The translations under genes and the position numbers were made by a program. A stretch of 64,000 nt of DNA from Pseudopyrenochaeta lycopersici (lineage: Eukaryota > Ascomycota > Dothideomycetes > Pleosporales > Pseudopyrenochaetaceae), in contig NHZP01000051.1 of NCBI GenBank assembly GCA_003313425.1, positions 248,001-312,000 on the forward strand. Direction: 5' to 3'. Of this stretch, positions 52,758-63,604 are shown in pieces. Below the pieces are notes generated by a model. That model ran no database searches. It saw only the letters and a list, made by a program, of their open reading frames with translations, and was not told the origin of the DNA. Within the stretch, counting starts at the first letter, position 1, and each line of letters starts with the position of its first letter.

Positions 52758-53159
52758 CTCAGTCGCAGTGGGCGCTGCGCCTGGGTTCTGGCTAGTCGAT
52801 TGGCGTCTAAAGCGGACCTTTCTGTGCGATAAAATGCGCTAATTCCAAAAATTGAGATACGTTACTCGCTGTTGTCGTGTTTTTCCGTATTCCCTCATGC
52901 AAGGTCGCCACGCGGGTCGGTACTTCCAATCAAAGCAATTTGCCAAACCCGGCTAGTGCAAAACGACCCCGCACCTACATACCGGTAATCGTCACGGTAA
53001 TTACCAGTAAGCCTGTGGTTGTGACTGTGGCTGCTATGAGGGGACATTTGTCACGCGATTGATATGCCCCACTCACGCCTTTCGACTCGCCTATCGTCCG
53101 ACGACGATCGTGTGGCTACATTCACGATATTCTCCTACCACATATATGTATCTCAGACA
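52758..53159. other. Intergenic region
   Basis: Probable 5' end of the LINE and the promoter of the next gene. No further gene is seen. Confidence 0.45.
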
Positions 53160-53961
53160 ATGTCATTTACCCCAAGTCAGATTGATGATGCTAATTTGAA
53201 TTTTTGGTACAACGCAGAACAGCATCCAAATGGAGTGTACTATCGTGTGAAACCCGGAGCACCAACCGGCTTTCCGGCCGGTTTCTGGGCCACCGAACGG
53301 TAATGAAACTCGCATTCCACCACAGCTCGCATCCTTACTTGGTTTAGTCAGTCTTCGCAGATACAGCCGCAGCAGCAAGGTACTACGTCTGTTGTTTCAC
53401 AGTCACAGGCTGCGCCAAGCTACCATCAGTGGGTTCTTCGTACCTTCCGAATTGTTGCACATACTCTCGGGCCGGTCATACCAGGCGGCGTCTTAAGTGC
53501 AAATCACTGGACAATCTACTTACTCGTTGGTGATGGACGTTCCGTACAAATCAATATGAAGACGAATCTCAATCCTGGTGAAACTCAGGGGATTTATCAA
53601 GTCACCGAACGAGCTTACGAACGTTCCAATACCGCTGTGCAATTTTTCGATTTCCCAGCCAAGGATGGTATAACAGTCGGCTATGTTTTGGGTGAAATTA
53701 CAAGGCAACGATGGCACAGGTACAATATGACGGATGGTGGAGTGGGATGTCGATGGTGGATGTAAGTTTCTCCTGAATATACATGCTGGATAGTGACTAA
53801 CTTGAAGATTGGGCAGCCTTACCGTCATGCGAGGACTCGCCCAATATTGTCTTAGAGATGCAGATAGCATTGAAAATGTCCTAGCTGTGAATCTCCAATA
53901 TTCCTGGCACCAGAATAACCCACCAATCGCGCTGCCAATACAGAAGGGAACATTCTTTTGA
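53160..53961 (+). CDS. Conserved fungal hypothetical protein, DUF7770-like (232 aa, three exons)
   Basis: Exons 53160-53299, 53348-53761 and 53817-53961, with canonical introns of 48 and 55 nt (GTAATG...TTTAG; GTAAGT, GACTAAC branch, GGCAG). The protein begins with a polar segment. It then has a domain with VLRTFRIVAHTLGPVIPGG, NHWTIYLLVGDGRSVQINMK, ITVGYVLGEITRQRWHRYNM, GVGCRWW and LTVMRGLAQYC, a pattern I associate with the uncharacterised fungal DUF7770 family. That assignment is from memory and tentative. It is convergent with the APH-like gene at 54067. The function is unknown. The gene looks intact. Confidence 0.7.
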
Positions 53962-54066
53962 GGCTAGGGACAGTGTTGGTGTGGCTAGATAGTGGCCGGC
54001 TATGTGTGACAGTTGATGAAGCTTTGTTCTATATTATTTCTTTGATACTGAAAACCTCAGTGATAC

Positions 54067-54870
54067 TTACGAGTATCTCATATTTACGGAAGCTATTATT
54101 CCAAGACTTCGCAGAATTTGCTCATCACAATCGTTAACCTTCGGCCACAGATCTATAAGCTGTTGAAACCAGTCTTTGTCTTCATAGAATAACTCTCGAA
54201 AGTTGTAGGTCTCAAAGAGAGACGGAAAGAATCCAGCAAAGGCCCAATCCACAAAACATAGCGAGGAGTTCGGAAGTAGAAGGATATTCCGTCTGACTAG
54301 GTCCATATGGCACATGCGAAGAGGGTGGTGGGCCAGAGATATAGGTGGCTGGTTGACAGCTTTAAGTCTCGTGTTCAGCCATTCGTCCATGTCCTCTACG
54401 CAGTTGAACGTTCTTCCAGCCCCATCATCTGACCAGAGGTAGCCGTAAGGTGATGCACCACCAACTGGACCAGGACCTTGTTGAGGCATCGGTATCGTGG
54501 CCAGATGTTGAATCGCCTCGACCGTGCGCTTTGCTATATCAGGTCTGTCTTGGACATTGATGCGCTCCAAGTTAGTTCCGTTTACGTACTCCATAACGAG
54601 GAATCCCATTTTACATTCAGAGAATTGGGCTTCAAAGAAAAGATGCACTTTTGGGATGTACAGTTTGGTATTGTCCACGAAGCGACGCGCGTAGATTTGG
54701 TTGTCAGCTTCTTGTATTCGTACGCCAAGCCCGAATTTCACTACCAAATCCTCCGAAATCCTGATCAGCCGGTTTCCGTATTCATTGCCGGCGAAATGGG
54801 GAGTGCTCTTGCACAAATTAATGATATCGTGACTTTGAAGGGGTCGATGCTGAGCTCCTGGAAAAGCCAT
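54067..54870 (-). CDS. Aminoglycoside/choline-kinase-like phosphotransferase (APH fold, 267 aa)
   Basis: ATG at 54870. The N-lobe contains the nucleotide-binding strand with Lys (NRLIRISEDLVVKFG) and Glu in the following helix (RIQEADNQIYARRF). The hinge region is MGFLVMEYVNGTNL. The catalytic loop reads MCHMDLVRRNILL (the HxDxxxxN motif) and the metal-binding Asp lies in CFVDWAFAGFFP. This is the APH (PF01636) family, widespread in filamentous fungi with mostly unknown small-molecule substrates. A perfect GTAAGT lies across the stop codon, so a further short exon to the left is possible, but it would overlap the neighbouring gene. No antibiotic-resistance role is implied. Confidence 0.8.
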   Translation of the reverse strand: MAFPGAQHRPLQSHDIINLCKSTPHFAGNEYGNRLIRISEDLVVKFGLGVRIQEADNQIYARRFVDNTKLYIPKVHLFFEAQFSECKMGFLVMEYVNGTNLERINVQDRPDIAKRTVEAIQHLATIPMPQQGPGPVGGASPYGYLWSDDGAGRTFNCVEDMDEWLNTRLKAVNQPPISLAHHPLRMCHMDLVRRNILLLPNSSLCFVDWAFAGFFPSLFETYNFRELFYEDKDWFQQLIDLWPKVNDCDEQILRSLGIIASVNMRYS

Positions 54871-55418
54871 GATTGCGCAGATCTAACTGCAGACGTAGGC
54901 CAGCTAGTAACCCTCGCAGGGTGAGTATGGGTTAGCGGAACTGCTAAGAGTCGAGAAGTATGGTGGCGGATTAGGTGTGGGACTGTATATGAGGTGGTTG
55001 CAGCGCTGGTGATGAATTTGCGGAATGCAGGCTGTCGCAGGGTAAGGTGCCGGGTGAATTGATTGGTTGATTGATTGATTGATTGATTGATTGATTATTG
55101 ATGATGATGAATTCGCGTTGGCTGTGAAGAGCCTTCGAATTGATTGATACTCGGTTTCAGCCGCGATTTCTCCGCAGTTATGCCCGGTGTGGCCAACGTG
55201 TCAGAAGCCGACGCCGACTCGGATACTTATTGTTCCGCTCCGCACCGTTCACCCTGCAAATAAGGCCAGCCTTATCTCAAGTCTCAGAGCTAGTGCAGCC
55301 TAAGGGTGTCCTGTCGTCCGCCTAGGACGCGTCCACATTGGCTAGCCTAATGGAAACGTCGATCATGGCAATGGGCGAGCGCAGGGCAACCAAAATGTCC
55401 CAGAAGCCGAATTGCCTT
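54871..55418. other. Intergenic region with a (TTGA)n tract and a gene-like fragment
   Basis: TTGA repeats at about 55057-55095, then ATGATGATGA. From about 55140 a frame (ARCGQRVRSRRRLGYLLF) looks like a decayed gene and has a stop at 55323-55325. It may continue beyond the solo LTR (see 55661). Confidence 0.4.
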
Positions 55419-55660
55419 TATTAGATTGAGTACTCAAATACGTGGCACATGTGATGCAATTCTCAATAGACTTAAAATTATCTCTATTTTGAGTTGTCTC
55501 CCCCTCTTCTACACAGCGCAACCTGCTCCTTTATATCTACGGCCTTAACTTCAGCTCTTCGGTCTGGCCGACGGTGAATCCGATATTCTCGGTCTCACCG
55601 AAAGTATGGAATTTCGGTCTCTCCGATCAGATATCACCGTACTTTCTAGACCTGTCAACA
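55419..55660 (-). repeat. Solo LTR of the Copia-5 family, target duplication GCCTT
   Basis: 242 bp, flanked by GCCTT at 55414-55418 and 55661-55665. Nearly the same sequence as the solo LTR at 20002-20243, including the AATA outer U5 end. Confidence 0.9.
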
Positions 55661-56049
55661 GCCTTCAGTTTCCGTAAGCGAATTGCAGCTGAGACCACCA
55701 AGCGAAGCAATGCTTGCCATACTTGCACGGCTCAGTGATTATTCTGGAGAAGCTGGCAATGCTGCTGGGGCCGAGGGCAACACACCAAACAACCAACCGG
55801 ACTCCACCTCCAGCACTTCCAATCAGATGGAATGCTGAAATGCGCTTAGCAGAAATTGATGATTAAGATGATAGATAAGGTGTCGAAAAAATGATCATTC
55901 TCTTGTTCGTGTCCTGTCCAACGCTTTTTCCTATATCTCCTCTGCTTCCGGAGGTTCCGCAGATCGTAGTAGTCATCAGTCCTACTATTGATAGCTCGTT
56001 CCTATGCAGTACATCTAAGCTTCTCCTTGTATGACGGAGGAGGTCGTGG
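55661..56049 (+). pseudogene. Possible 3' fragment of an unidentified gene
   Basis: A frame from 55667 to 55839 (SVSVSELQLRPPSEAMLAIL ... STSNQMEC, then TGA) has coding-like composition with amphipathic helices. It is cut on the left by the solo LTR. I cannot name the family. The remainder up to 56049 is non-coding and joins the duplicated segment. Confidence 0.3.
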
Positions 56050-56741
56050 GTAGAGGCTGAGGAGAACTCTATTCGCTCCATTCGTACGGCATGAGCCGTG
56101 TTTGGGTTTTTGGCCTGGCGAAGACTCAAACCAGGGAGACTGCCTGCTAAGTCTTTGACCATTCTTTGAGCTCTTTGAACATCCGCCTTGCTTGGGTTTC
56201 CCAGGTTGAGAGAATGGGCCAGGCTGCTTGACAGATTTCGATGCTCGTCCCCGAATTCGACGTCCTTGGGATCCGCAAGAGCATCGATCAGATGGTTCAG
56301 AAACATCATCGCGCCCACGCCGTCGATGTGGTCGTGAGAGATTTGGAAAAAGAGTTCGCGACGTTTTGGGATTAGCACAAGAACTCCCATCTTGGACGAT
56401 TTTAGCGTACTGAGTATGTCGAGTCCAGAGGCTCCTGAACGGTCGATGATAAGGGATTTTGCAAGCCAGTCCTGCACTTCCCTCTCGCCCGGAACAGAGT
56501 AGTACAGGCTGCCGTTGGATATTGAACAGGCGATCCGTGGATGCGCATATCGCAGGCCTTTCCATGCTGTTCGGACGTTGTCCATGGAGTACGCTAGTGT
56601 CATGGGCAGCGTTGCTCCAACTGACACCATGCCGTGCACGATACCAGAAGGTGACGTCATGGAACACGCTGCGTGGAAGAAGCTTTCGATAGCATCTAGC
56701 CGTCGGGTCCAGTGTCTCGGAGCAATCTCGTACCATTCCAT
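56050..56741 (-). pseudogene. Truncated copy of the HxxxDG acyltransferase
   Basis: The first 231 codons match the gene at 15024-13729, including the HDHIDG motif. The homology ends at 56050, and an unrelated tail of about 60 codons follows to a stop at 55863. The C-terminal half, which forms part of the active-site tunnel in this fold, is missing, so activity is unlikely. The near-absence of changes shows that the duplication is recent. Confidence 0.88.
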
Positions 56742-58037
56742 TCTGAGCTCTTGCGTTGTCGGTGAGTGCTGCTGAAGAACCTCCCTTGCAGCGAAAGCCT
56801 GGTGATTCGGGCGGTGTAGAGACTAGAAGACTATTCTCTTGAGCTTTTACGAGTGAGGGTCGGTTTCGTTAATCAGAAATAGAGCACCAGGGGTTTAGGA
56901 ATGCGGGAGTGGAGCACGGCTGGATCGGCTGGAACATCACGAAATACAGTACAGTAGTGCGTCATGATGAAACAAATAGATTCGGTTCCAATCGGCGTCA
57001 ACAAGGTGCGAATACTGAGCGATACCTTCATTGGTGGGTCCAAAAAGCGCCTGGTCTCGAGAGCGTTGACACCACTCGGCATCACCACCCACCATCACTC
57101 GGCATCACCACCCACCATCACTCAGCATCGACGCGACTCAACATTTCATGCCAGCCGCCCTTTCAACACTACCAAAGTCGGGTTCCAATCCAAGGCAGCC
57201 GGTTCGCATGTACCTACTGCAACGTTGGCAATGCCAATATGTGTCTCCTCGATCTTTTTTGCATCCGATTCTTCTCGCGTCCATCTGGTGCCCATAAGGA
57301 AGGACATTATCGCCCAAATACAAGCCACAGGACGGATCATTCCCGTCAGTCGAAGCATAGGAGCCATAGGTCACACCGCAAAAGAGAACATGCTGGTCGA
57401 GTCGTCCTTATTATACACTACGATCATTGTTACAAATCGCCCTGCTTGTCCACGGCACAACATCTAACTCGAGACGACGTAATCACAAATATTCCCGAAC
57501 TAGAGAGCGTTAAGCAAAGCGCAGCATTATACCACGCAGTAACATGCCCCAAAGACACCGCGATATAAACATCACTCGCATCCTCGACCGCCCCAGCCAA
57601 AACTGCGCTGCGCTGTAACTGAGAGAGATTCGGAGGTAGCACGGACACGTCCTGATTTATCAGACACCTCGAAATCTTCGCTCAAGGATGCCTGGGAATG
57701 CCTGGGACTTTCCAGAAACGAGGTATCAGTTTCCATGGACATGCAAGAACCTGGGTTGTGTCTAGACTCGAATTTGGCAGTTCTTACCATGGTACGTATG
57801 CTAGGTAGTATGGAAACAGTCAGGGTCATCGGTTGTTCTGATCAGTTGGGCGTTCATTATTTTAGAATGCATCCTTGCGTTTGCGTATTGTTCTGTTCTA
57901 CATGATTGTCTTGCTCGTGAAGAATCCAGCAAATGAATACCATCCTACTTTGTCAGTGACGAGACGAGTCTGACACTTTCCCCACAGTCAGCTACTTCAC
58001 ACGGTAACACAAGTGGCAGCAAGTGGTCCTTGCATGA
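56050..58037 (+). repeat. Segmental duplication, copy 2
   Basis: Counterpart of 14333-16258, same orientation. It starts abruptly inside the acyltransferase coding sequence. Confidence 0.9.
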
Positions 58038-58572
58038 AAACAACCTTGGCAGAGTGATATCCGGCTCTTGATTCGCTGTCGTCTAGGGACTCAAAAGGGT
58101 GAGGGCACGAGAGATCCAGTTCCGACGATTCTACTCCATTGGCATCTGCTTCGAAGCCGAATTTGTTACCGGTCTCTGAGCAACTGCGCTTCGTCCGCTC
58201 CACGGCCGCGTTGTTAACGTCGTCGAAGCTATTAGCTTCCACACAGCCTTCGAAGTCTCCTAAGTGATCAGTAGAGTTGGAGCACTCGGAATTGTCTGAG
58301 CATTCAGACTCTCCATCAATATCTGAGCATTCAGACTCTCCATCAATATCTGAGCATTCAGAATCTCCAGACTCTTCATTGTAGTCAGAGTAGTCTGAAT
58401 CATCAGACTCGTCAGGCTCGTCCAAGTCGGGGTCGTCGGAATTGCCAGAGTGCTCGGCCATCAAAGCGTCGTCAAAGTCGTCCGAAATCTCGGTATCGTA
58501 ACTATCACTCTCCGACCCAATTCCTGACGACTCATACTCCGACCCAGAGCCGACATATGACGTTTCCTGCAC
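57997..58572 (-). CDS. Acidic Ser/Asp/Glu-rich repetitive protein (about 190 aa), start uncertain
   Basis: The frame encodes a low-complexity acidic N-terminal half, with a 9-residue repeat (SECSDIDGE) present at least twice followed by a variant, then a mixed region (KFGFEADANGVESSELDLSC). The frame opens at a GTG (58572-58570) rather than ATG. An upstream exon starting at the ATG at 58699 (MATKQKLERIDESPLESEIS) with a GTAATG donor is plausible, but I could not find an acceptor that fits the frame. The 3' end overlaps the duplicated segment. No family is recognised. Confidence 0.35.
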   Translation of the reverse strand: MQETSYVGSGSEYESSGIGSESDSYDTEISDDFDDALMAEHSGNSDDPDLDEPDESDDSDYSDYNEESGDSECSDIDGESECSDIDGESECSDNSECSNSTDHLGDFEGCVEANSFDDVNNAAVERTKRSCSETGNKFGFEADANGVESSELDLSCPHPFESLDDSESRAGYHSAKVVFMQGPLAATCVTV

Positions 58573-58699
58573 CTTGTTCTCTGGTCAGTAAGGCAACTGT
58601 GCGTCATTCTACATTACTTGCATGAATCAGATCGAGGTCCGAGATCTCGCTCTCCAAAGGAGACTCATCAATACGCTCCAGTTTTTGTTTGGTTGCCAT

Positions 58700-59761
58700 G
58701 TCTTGAGTTTGGGGCGTAGCCTTAGACTTGTGTTGGCTGGGCGATGGAGTGGTCTTTGGTGAGACGTGAACCTTTATTTCTTTAAGTTATAGTATTGTCT
58801 GCTTTCAGATGATCTCACCTAGCCTTGCGCAGCCCGTTCCAGAAAGGCTGAATCAAGCATGGCTGATCTCATACCATTTGCACGCTGCTAAATATAGAGT
58901 CTGCAAGATGTCCGCAACAGGCGTTCAAGGTGACCATCCAACACCACTTGCATTGGAGTCTACTGTCACTGATTGGCCGCCACTTCTGGCTGCCTATATA
59001 TACTTACTTGCACAGATGAGCCGCTTAAGGATTTTGGATTCCGTTTTGGGCAGGATATAGAGCTTTCACATGGAGGAGATCAGCTCTAGAATATCCTGGA
59101 CATGGGTGCAATGCACGGTTGGAATGCGCGTCATAGCGGACGCCTTACGTTCGACCGCTTGACAAGGCGGTTGTTGTCGTGGACATGGCACCATAAATGT
59201 TCGATGGTGGGGCACGACCGCAGCACCAGCCGCCAGAGAGTCTTTCATATGATTTTATCGTCGCATAATGGCACCAAGTGGGATGAGGACTGCAAGAACT
59301 CCCCTAGGGTTTTAGACGTAGGGTTCTTCTTGTACCACTGAGCTGATGTGTCTACTTCAGCAAACAACGCTCCGCAACGACACTAGACAAATACACAGTT
59401 CGCGCTTGGTGCCACAGCTTCCTCCCAGCTGCCGCGATGTCTAGCTACAGGCTGTATCAACCAGAGCGCAGTCCCGTATCTTATCCATGTAGCAGTAGCT
59501 TTAGACGGGGCATAGTTTCGACCCGCAGTATAGCCCTCTGAGTGGCAAAGACTCATTGGCCGTTCTATGTGCTCTCGGCCATGCTTACCGGTCTCCAGTA
59601 ACTCCACTAGGTAGAGGAACCCCGTCCGGGAATTAAACCGACGTCACATCGTACGGAGTGTGTGGTCAATGACGTCCACAGTCATGACTGCTCAATAAGA
59701 CGCGACTCACTTTTGGGCGTCAGAGATTGTCCCAGCAAATCTCCGTCGGTTGAATGCCATA
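58700..59761. other. Intergenic region
   Basis: Upstream region of the P450. No convincing gene or RNA is found. A block around 59560-59640 resembled a tRNA arm but does not fold as one. Confidence 0.45.
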
Positions 59762-61560
59762 ATGCTAACATCTACTCCATTCTTACTCCTGATCTTACTT
59801 TTTGGCTACCTAGGCGGATTGTACCTTTGTCGAAAGCGCACAGTGAGTACATATGCAAAGGCTTGCAAAGAAGAGTATTGAAAGAAGAGTTGCCAGGCAA
59901 ACAAAGCTTTCGCCGCCTGCTATGGCTGTCTTCCCGCACCAAGGCTGCGTAATCATAGACCTGTTGGCGTAGATCGGCTCCAGCAGATCTTTCGAGCAGA
60001 TGCTGAGCATCGTTTGATGGAACTTTTTTCATTTCACTTTCAAGAGACAGGGAACACGCTCGAGCACAAATTTCTCGGAACACTCGCGTATGGTACAATA
60101 GACCCAGCCAACCTTGAAGCTATTCTCTCTACCAAGTACAAAGGTGCAACGAGCGTCTCTGTTCACTCCAGCTACTCTCAAAAGCTGATCTCTTACTAGA
60201 TTTCGACATGGGCCACCGACGGTCCATTCTCCTGCCAATACTTGGGGAGGGCATCTTCACGCAGGAAAGAATGGCGGCGGAGCACTCTAGGGCCGTGCTT
60301 CGACCGTTGCTGCAACCAAAGCAACATGAATGGCTTGAAGTATTCCAACCCGCTGTTAACGATCTGATCAACATCGTCGAGCACAGCAGCGGCCTGGTCG
60401 ACCTTCAACCGCTCTTCTTCCGCTTGACTCTCGATACAACCACGGCTTTTCTTTTCGGCGAGTCAGTACGTAGCTTGAGTACCCCAGAAGTCTTCGGTGA
60501 ACAGAGCTTTGCGGACGCCTTCAACAACGTCCAAAAGTGGGCGATCAGACGACTTCGACTTCCCAACCTTTACTGGCTTGTGAATGGCAGGCGATATCAG
60601 CAAGCTTGCAGAGATGTACACAGATTTGCAGATCAGATCCTTGACAGAAGCCTTATGGACAGTCTTGATGGATGTGACCGATTGAAAGGACCTACTTTGC
60701 TACATAGTGTAGCCCAGCAAACCTCCAGCCGGACTGCCCTAAGGGGCCAGGTCATCAACATGCTGGCTGCTGGGAGGGGTACAACAGCATGTCTTCTCTC
60801 TTGGACTATGTGAGCTTCGTACCGCGTACACATCTCTTTCGCTCAATAAAGGTATTTGCTTGTCCGTCATCCAGCGGTTATGGGTAAGCTGCGTGCTGAA
60901 ATCGCTTCCCAACACACAACCCATCCCAACTTTAGCCGTGAGTCTCTGAGGAAGATGGGCTATTTGCAGAATGTTCTCAAGGAGAGTCCGTATTGACGGC
61001 TCCATCCATTTTTATTTGTTTCTGCTTATCGACGCATGGCAGCTCTCAGACTTTATCCCCCTGTGCCCATCAATGTTCGCACAGCCGTGAACAACACCGT
61101 CCTTCCTACAGGCGGAGGACGATATCGAACAGCTCCTGTCTTCGTCCCTGCAGGAAGCGCCGTGTCTTTCAGTATATACTCGATGCACAGACGAGCGGAT
61201 CTTTATGGGAAGGATGCGAAGCTGTTCCGTCCAGAGAGATGGTATGAAGACATACCTATGAGGCACAATTCGACAACGTCTAAATGGGGTTTCCTTCCCT
61301 TCCATGGAGGGCCGCGAGCCTGTCTCGGAAGTGAGTACTCGAGCCCTGCCTTGGACGAACCCAAAAACGCTAATCTGACGCGCCTGGTTCTAGTGGATTT
61401 CGCACTCACAGAAGCTGGGTATACAGTTGTGCGACTTCTTCAAAGGTTCCCAAATATTAGGCTTCCTGAAGATGAAGCTGTAGAGTCGGTCGGGACTGAA
61501 AAACAGGTGATGACACTGGTGATTTCGATTAAGAACGGTTGCATGGTGGAGATGTGTTAA
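59762..61560 (+). CDS. Cytochrome P450, CYP52-like (508 aa, six exons)
   Basis: Exons 59762-59842, 59897-60143, 60200-60809, 60852-60985, 61043-61330 and 61394-61560; all introns are 42-63 nt GT-AG and keep the frame (sum 1,527 nt). An N-terminal membrane anchor ([17 protein letters not shown]) suggests an ER enzyme. Family features are [40 protein letters not shown] and [20 protein letters not shown], then the K-helix ExxR (Glu357-Arg360, [10 protein letters not shown]) and the heme loop [10 protein letters not shown] with Cys451. CYP52 enzymes hydroxylate alkanes and fatty acids at the omega end. In the I-helix the usual AGRDTT reads AGRGTT: the acidic residue is Gly303 (GGT, one base from GAT), so normal oxygen activation is doubtful. 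The ATG fits the family start. Confidence 0.85.
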
Positions 61561-62255
61561 GCAGGAAGTAGAGCCCTGGTCAACGCGCGGTTTTGCAATG
61601 TGAGATTCTTGTCGAATCAGGCACTACGTCGCTCGCTACTGGTCATAGATCTGTGCAGGTCCTCACCAGATTAATCATATGCTTGAGTATAAGAAATTGA
61701 TGAGAGAAAATGATAAAATATTGTAAGTATTGAGACTCACTCGCGAGAAATCATGAAAACTACAATGCGTTGGGAGGGTCTATGCGAAGCAGCTGTATCT
61801 TTGCTGTGTGAAAAGCATCAACGATCGCATCCTGACCAAAGCGCTAGCGACAGCCATAACCCTTTCCTACCCTGGTCCGCTAGGCCAATAATTCAGCCAA
61901 GGCCGAGTCGCTCATCTGCCGACAGGGGCTCGAGCGGCGTGGTTCTATCCGCCAAGACCCACCACTGGGCGTCAGCCTCGAAGTAACGATGTTCCGCATG
62001 CAAACACTAATCTTATTGGAGGTCCTTGCTGTCCTCGATTGGACGCACATGCCCAGGAGCTAGTGTGAGCCCATATAGCAATATGTCAAACCAGCCGATC
62101 CTCTTTGATAGCGGTTCTTTCGATCACATGCTGGCACGGCTGCGGCGATCACGATATTGCCCCTACTGTCAGAGAAACCTTAGGAGGGTCTCGTCGCGCA
62201 TCCTTTGGCAGCTTATACTCAGCGGCACACCGCTGACTGATGGGTCTCAGCATCA
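61561..62255. other. Intergenic region
   Basis: No gene is recognised. It includes the promoter of the glycosyltransferase gene. Confidence 0.45.
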
Positions 62256-63604
62256 ATGGGTCCCCAACAAATCCTACGCCGCCGTTCGACCAGGCGGGTG
62301 CTCATCCTTGCTTTCGCGCTGTTTAGTATCTTCGAGGCTACTGAAGTATTGCGCTGCACCGCTGACCTTCAAGCTACACCCGTTGTCCAGCGACCTGAAC
62401 GGATTTACATTGCCGGCCTACACTGGAATAACGAACAGATTTTACGAAGTCACTGGAATGATGCTATAGTAGCTCTGGCTAAAGCACTCGGTCGAGACAA
62501 TGTTTTCGTCACCGTGTATGAGAGTGGGAGTTGGGACGATAGTAAAGGTGCTTTGATGGAGCTCGACATGGCGTTGGAGGCGCACAACATCCGACGGAAC
62601 ATAACGCTATCAGAAACCACTCACTTCGATGAGATGTCTGTGGTTGATAGAGGCTCTGGCTGGATCGACACGCCTAAACGGGTGAGGGCGCCCAGGCGGA
62701 TACCATATCTTGCTCGACTCCGCAATTGGACTTTAGAGCCTCTGCAAGAGCTGGCTCGGCAAGGGGAGAGATTCGATAAAATTCTTTTCCTAAACGACGT
62801 CGTGTTCACTGTACGCCCGTTGAGCCAGTTCTCCGACCGGAATGATTGCAGTAGCTGACAATATTGCAGACGGATGATGTCTTCAGACTGCTTAGCACAA
62901 ATGACGGAGACTTTGCTGCCGCTTGTGCACTCGACTTCAGTCGGCCCCCCCAGGTCTATGATACATTTGCACTCAGGGATGCGGAGGGTCACGCGGTGCT
63001 CATGCAGACCTGGCCTTATTTTCGCGCCAGGGAATCTCGCCGGGCGATACTAGCGAACAGCCCAATTCCAGTGACTAGCTGTTGGAATGGTATGGGTAAG
63101 TGTCGAAAACTGTCGGCAAGTTTTATGATTTGTACTTTCTCTTCTCATATGCCGTGCTAAAATGGCTAACTCGACGTGTACTATTGTGTAGTGGCGATGC
63201 CTTCTGAGCCATTCGTTTCGACTCCTCCGCTACGCTTTCGGGGCATACCAGATTCTCTTGCGACTTCGCATCTCGAAGGATCCGAATGTTGCCTCATACA
63301 CATAGACAATCCTCTCGGCACCAAGAAGCGAACATATATCAATCCGCAGGTGCGTGTAGGCTACAGCAGCGAGGCATACGATGCTACAAATCCACAAGAA
63401 TCATTGCTTTCGTGTTGTCGGATAACTAAAAGTGTGTGGGAAAATCGCATTCGCCGATGGGTCACATCACCTTGGCTCAAGGAGTGGAGGATTCACAGGA
63501 GCGTTGGAGAGTGGAGAAGATCAAGCAAACAAGAGGAATCTGGAGAGATTTGTCTTGTCGATGAGATGCAAGTACTTGTTGAGAACGGTTGGGCACATGT
63601 TTAG
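62256..63604 (+). CDS. CAP59/CMT1-type alpha-1,3-mannosyltransferase, GT69 (397 aa, three exons)
   Basis: Exons 62256-62810, 62870-63095 and 63192-63604, with introns of 59 and 96 nt; the second has a GGCTAAC branch site and a GTGTAG acceptor. The product is a type II Golgi membrane protein: basic N-terminus, one transmembrane helix (VLILAFALFSIFEATEV), then the luminal catalytic domain. Family motifs run in order: ERIYIAGLHWNNEQILRSHW, SGSWDDSKGALMELDMAL, RIPYLARLRNWTLEPLQEL, KILFLNDVVFT, ACALDFSRPPQVYDTFALRD, MQTWPYFRA, CWNGM, LRFRGIPDSLATSHLEGSEC and NPQVRVGYSSEAYDA. The family is PF11735, named after Cryptococcus capsule genes, with cell-wall or glycolipid roles in other fungi. It appears complete. 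Confidence 0.88.

Noticed and set aside
54067..54870. Antibiotic resistance gene
   Set aside because: APH-fold proteins are large fungal families with mostly unknown substrates. Nothing here points to resistance.
59560..59640. tRNA-like stretch on the minus strand
   Set aside because: The arm resembling a T-loop lacks the TTCRANNC core and no acceptor stem pairs. I see no tRNA gene in the window.
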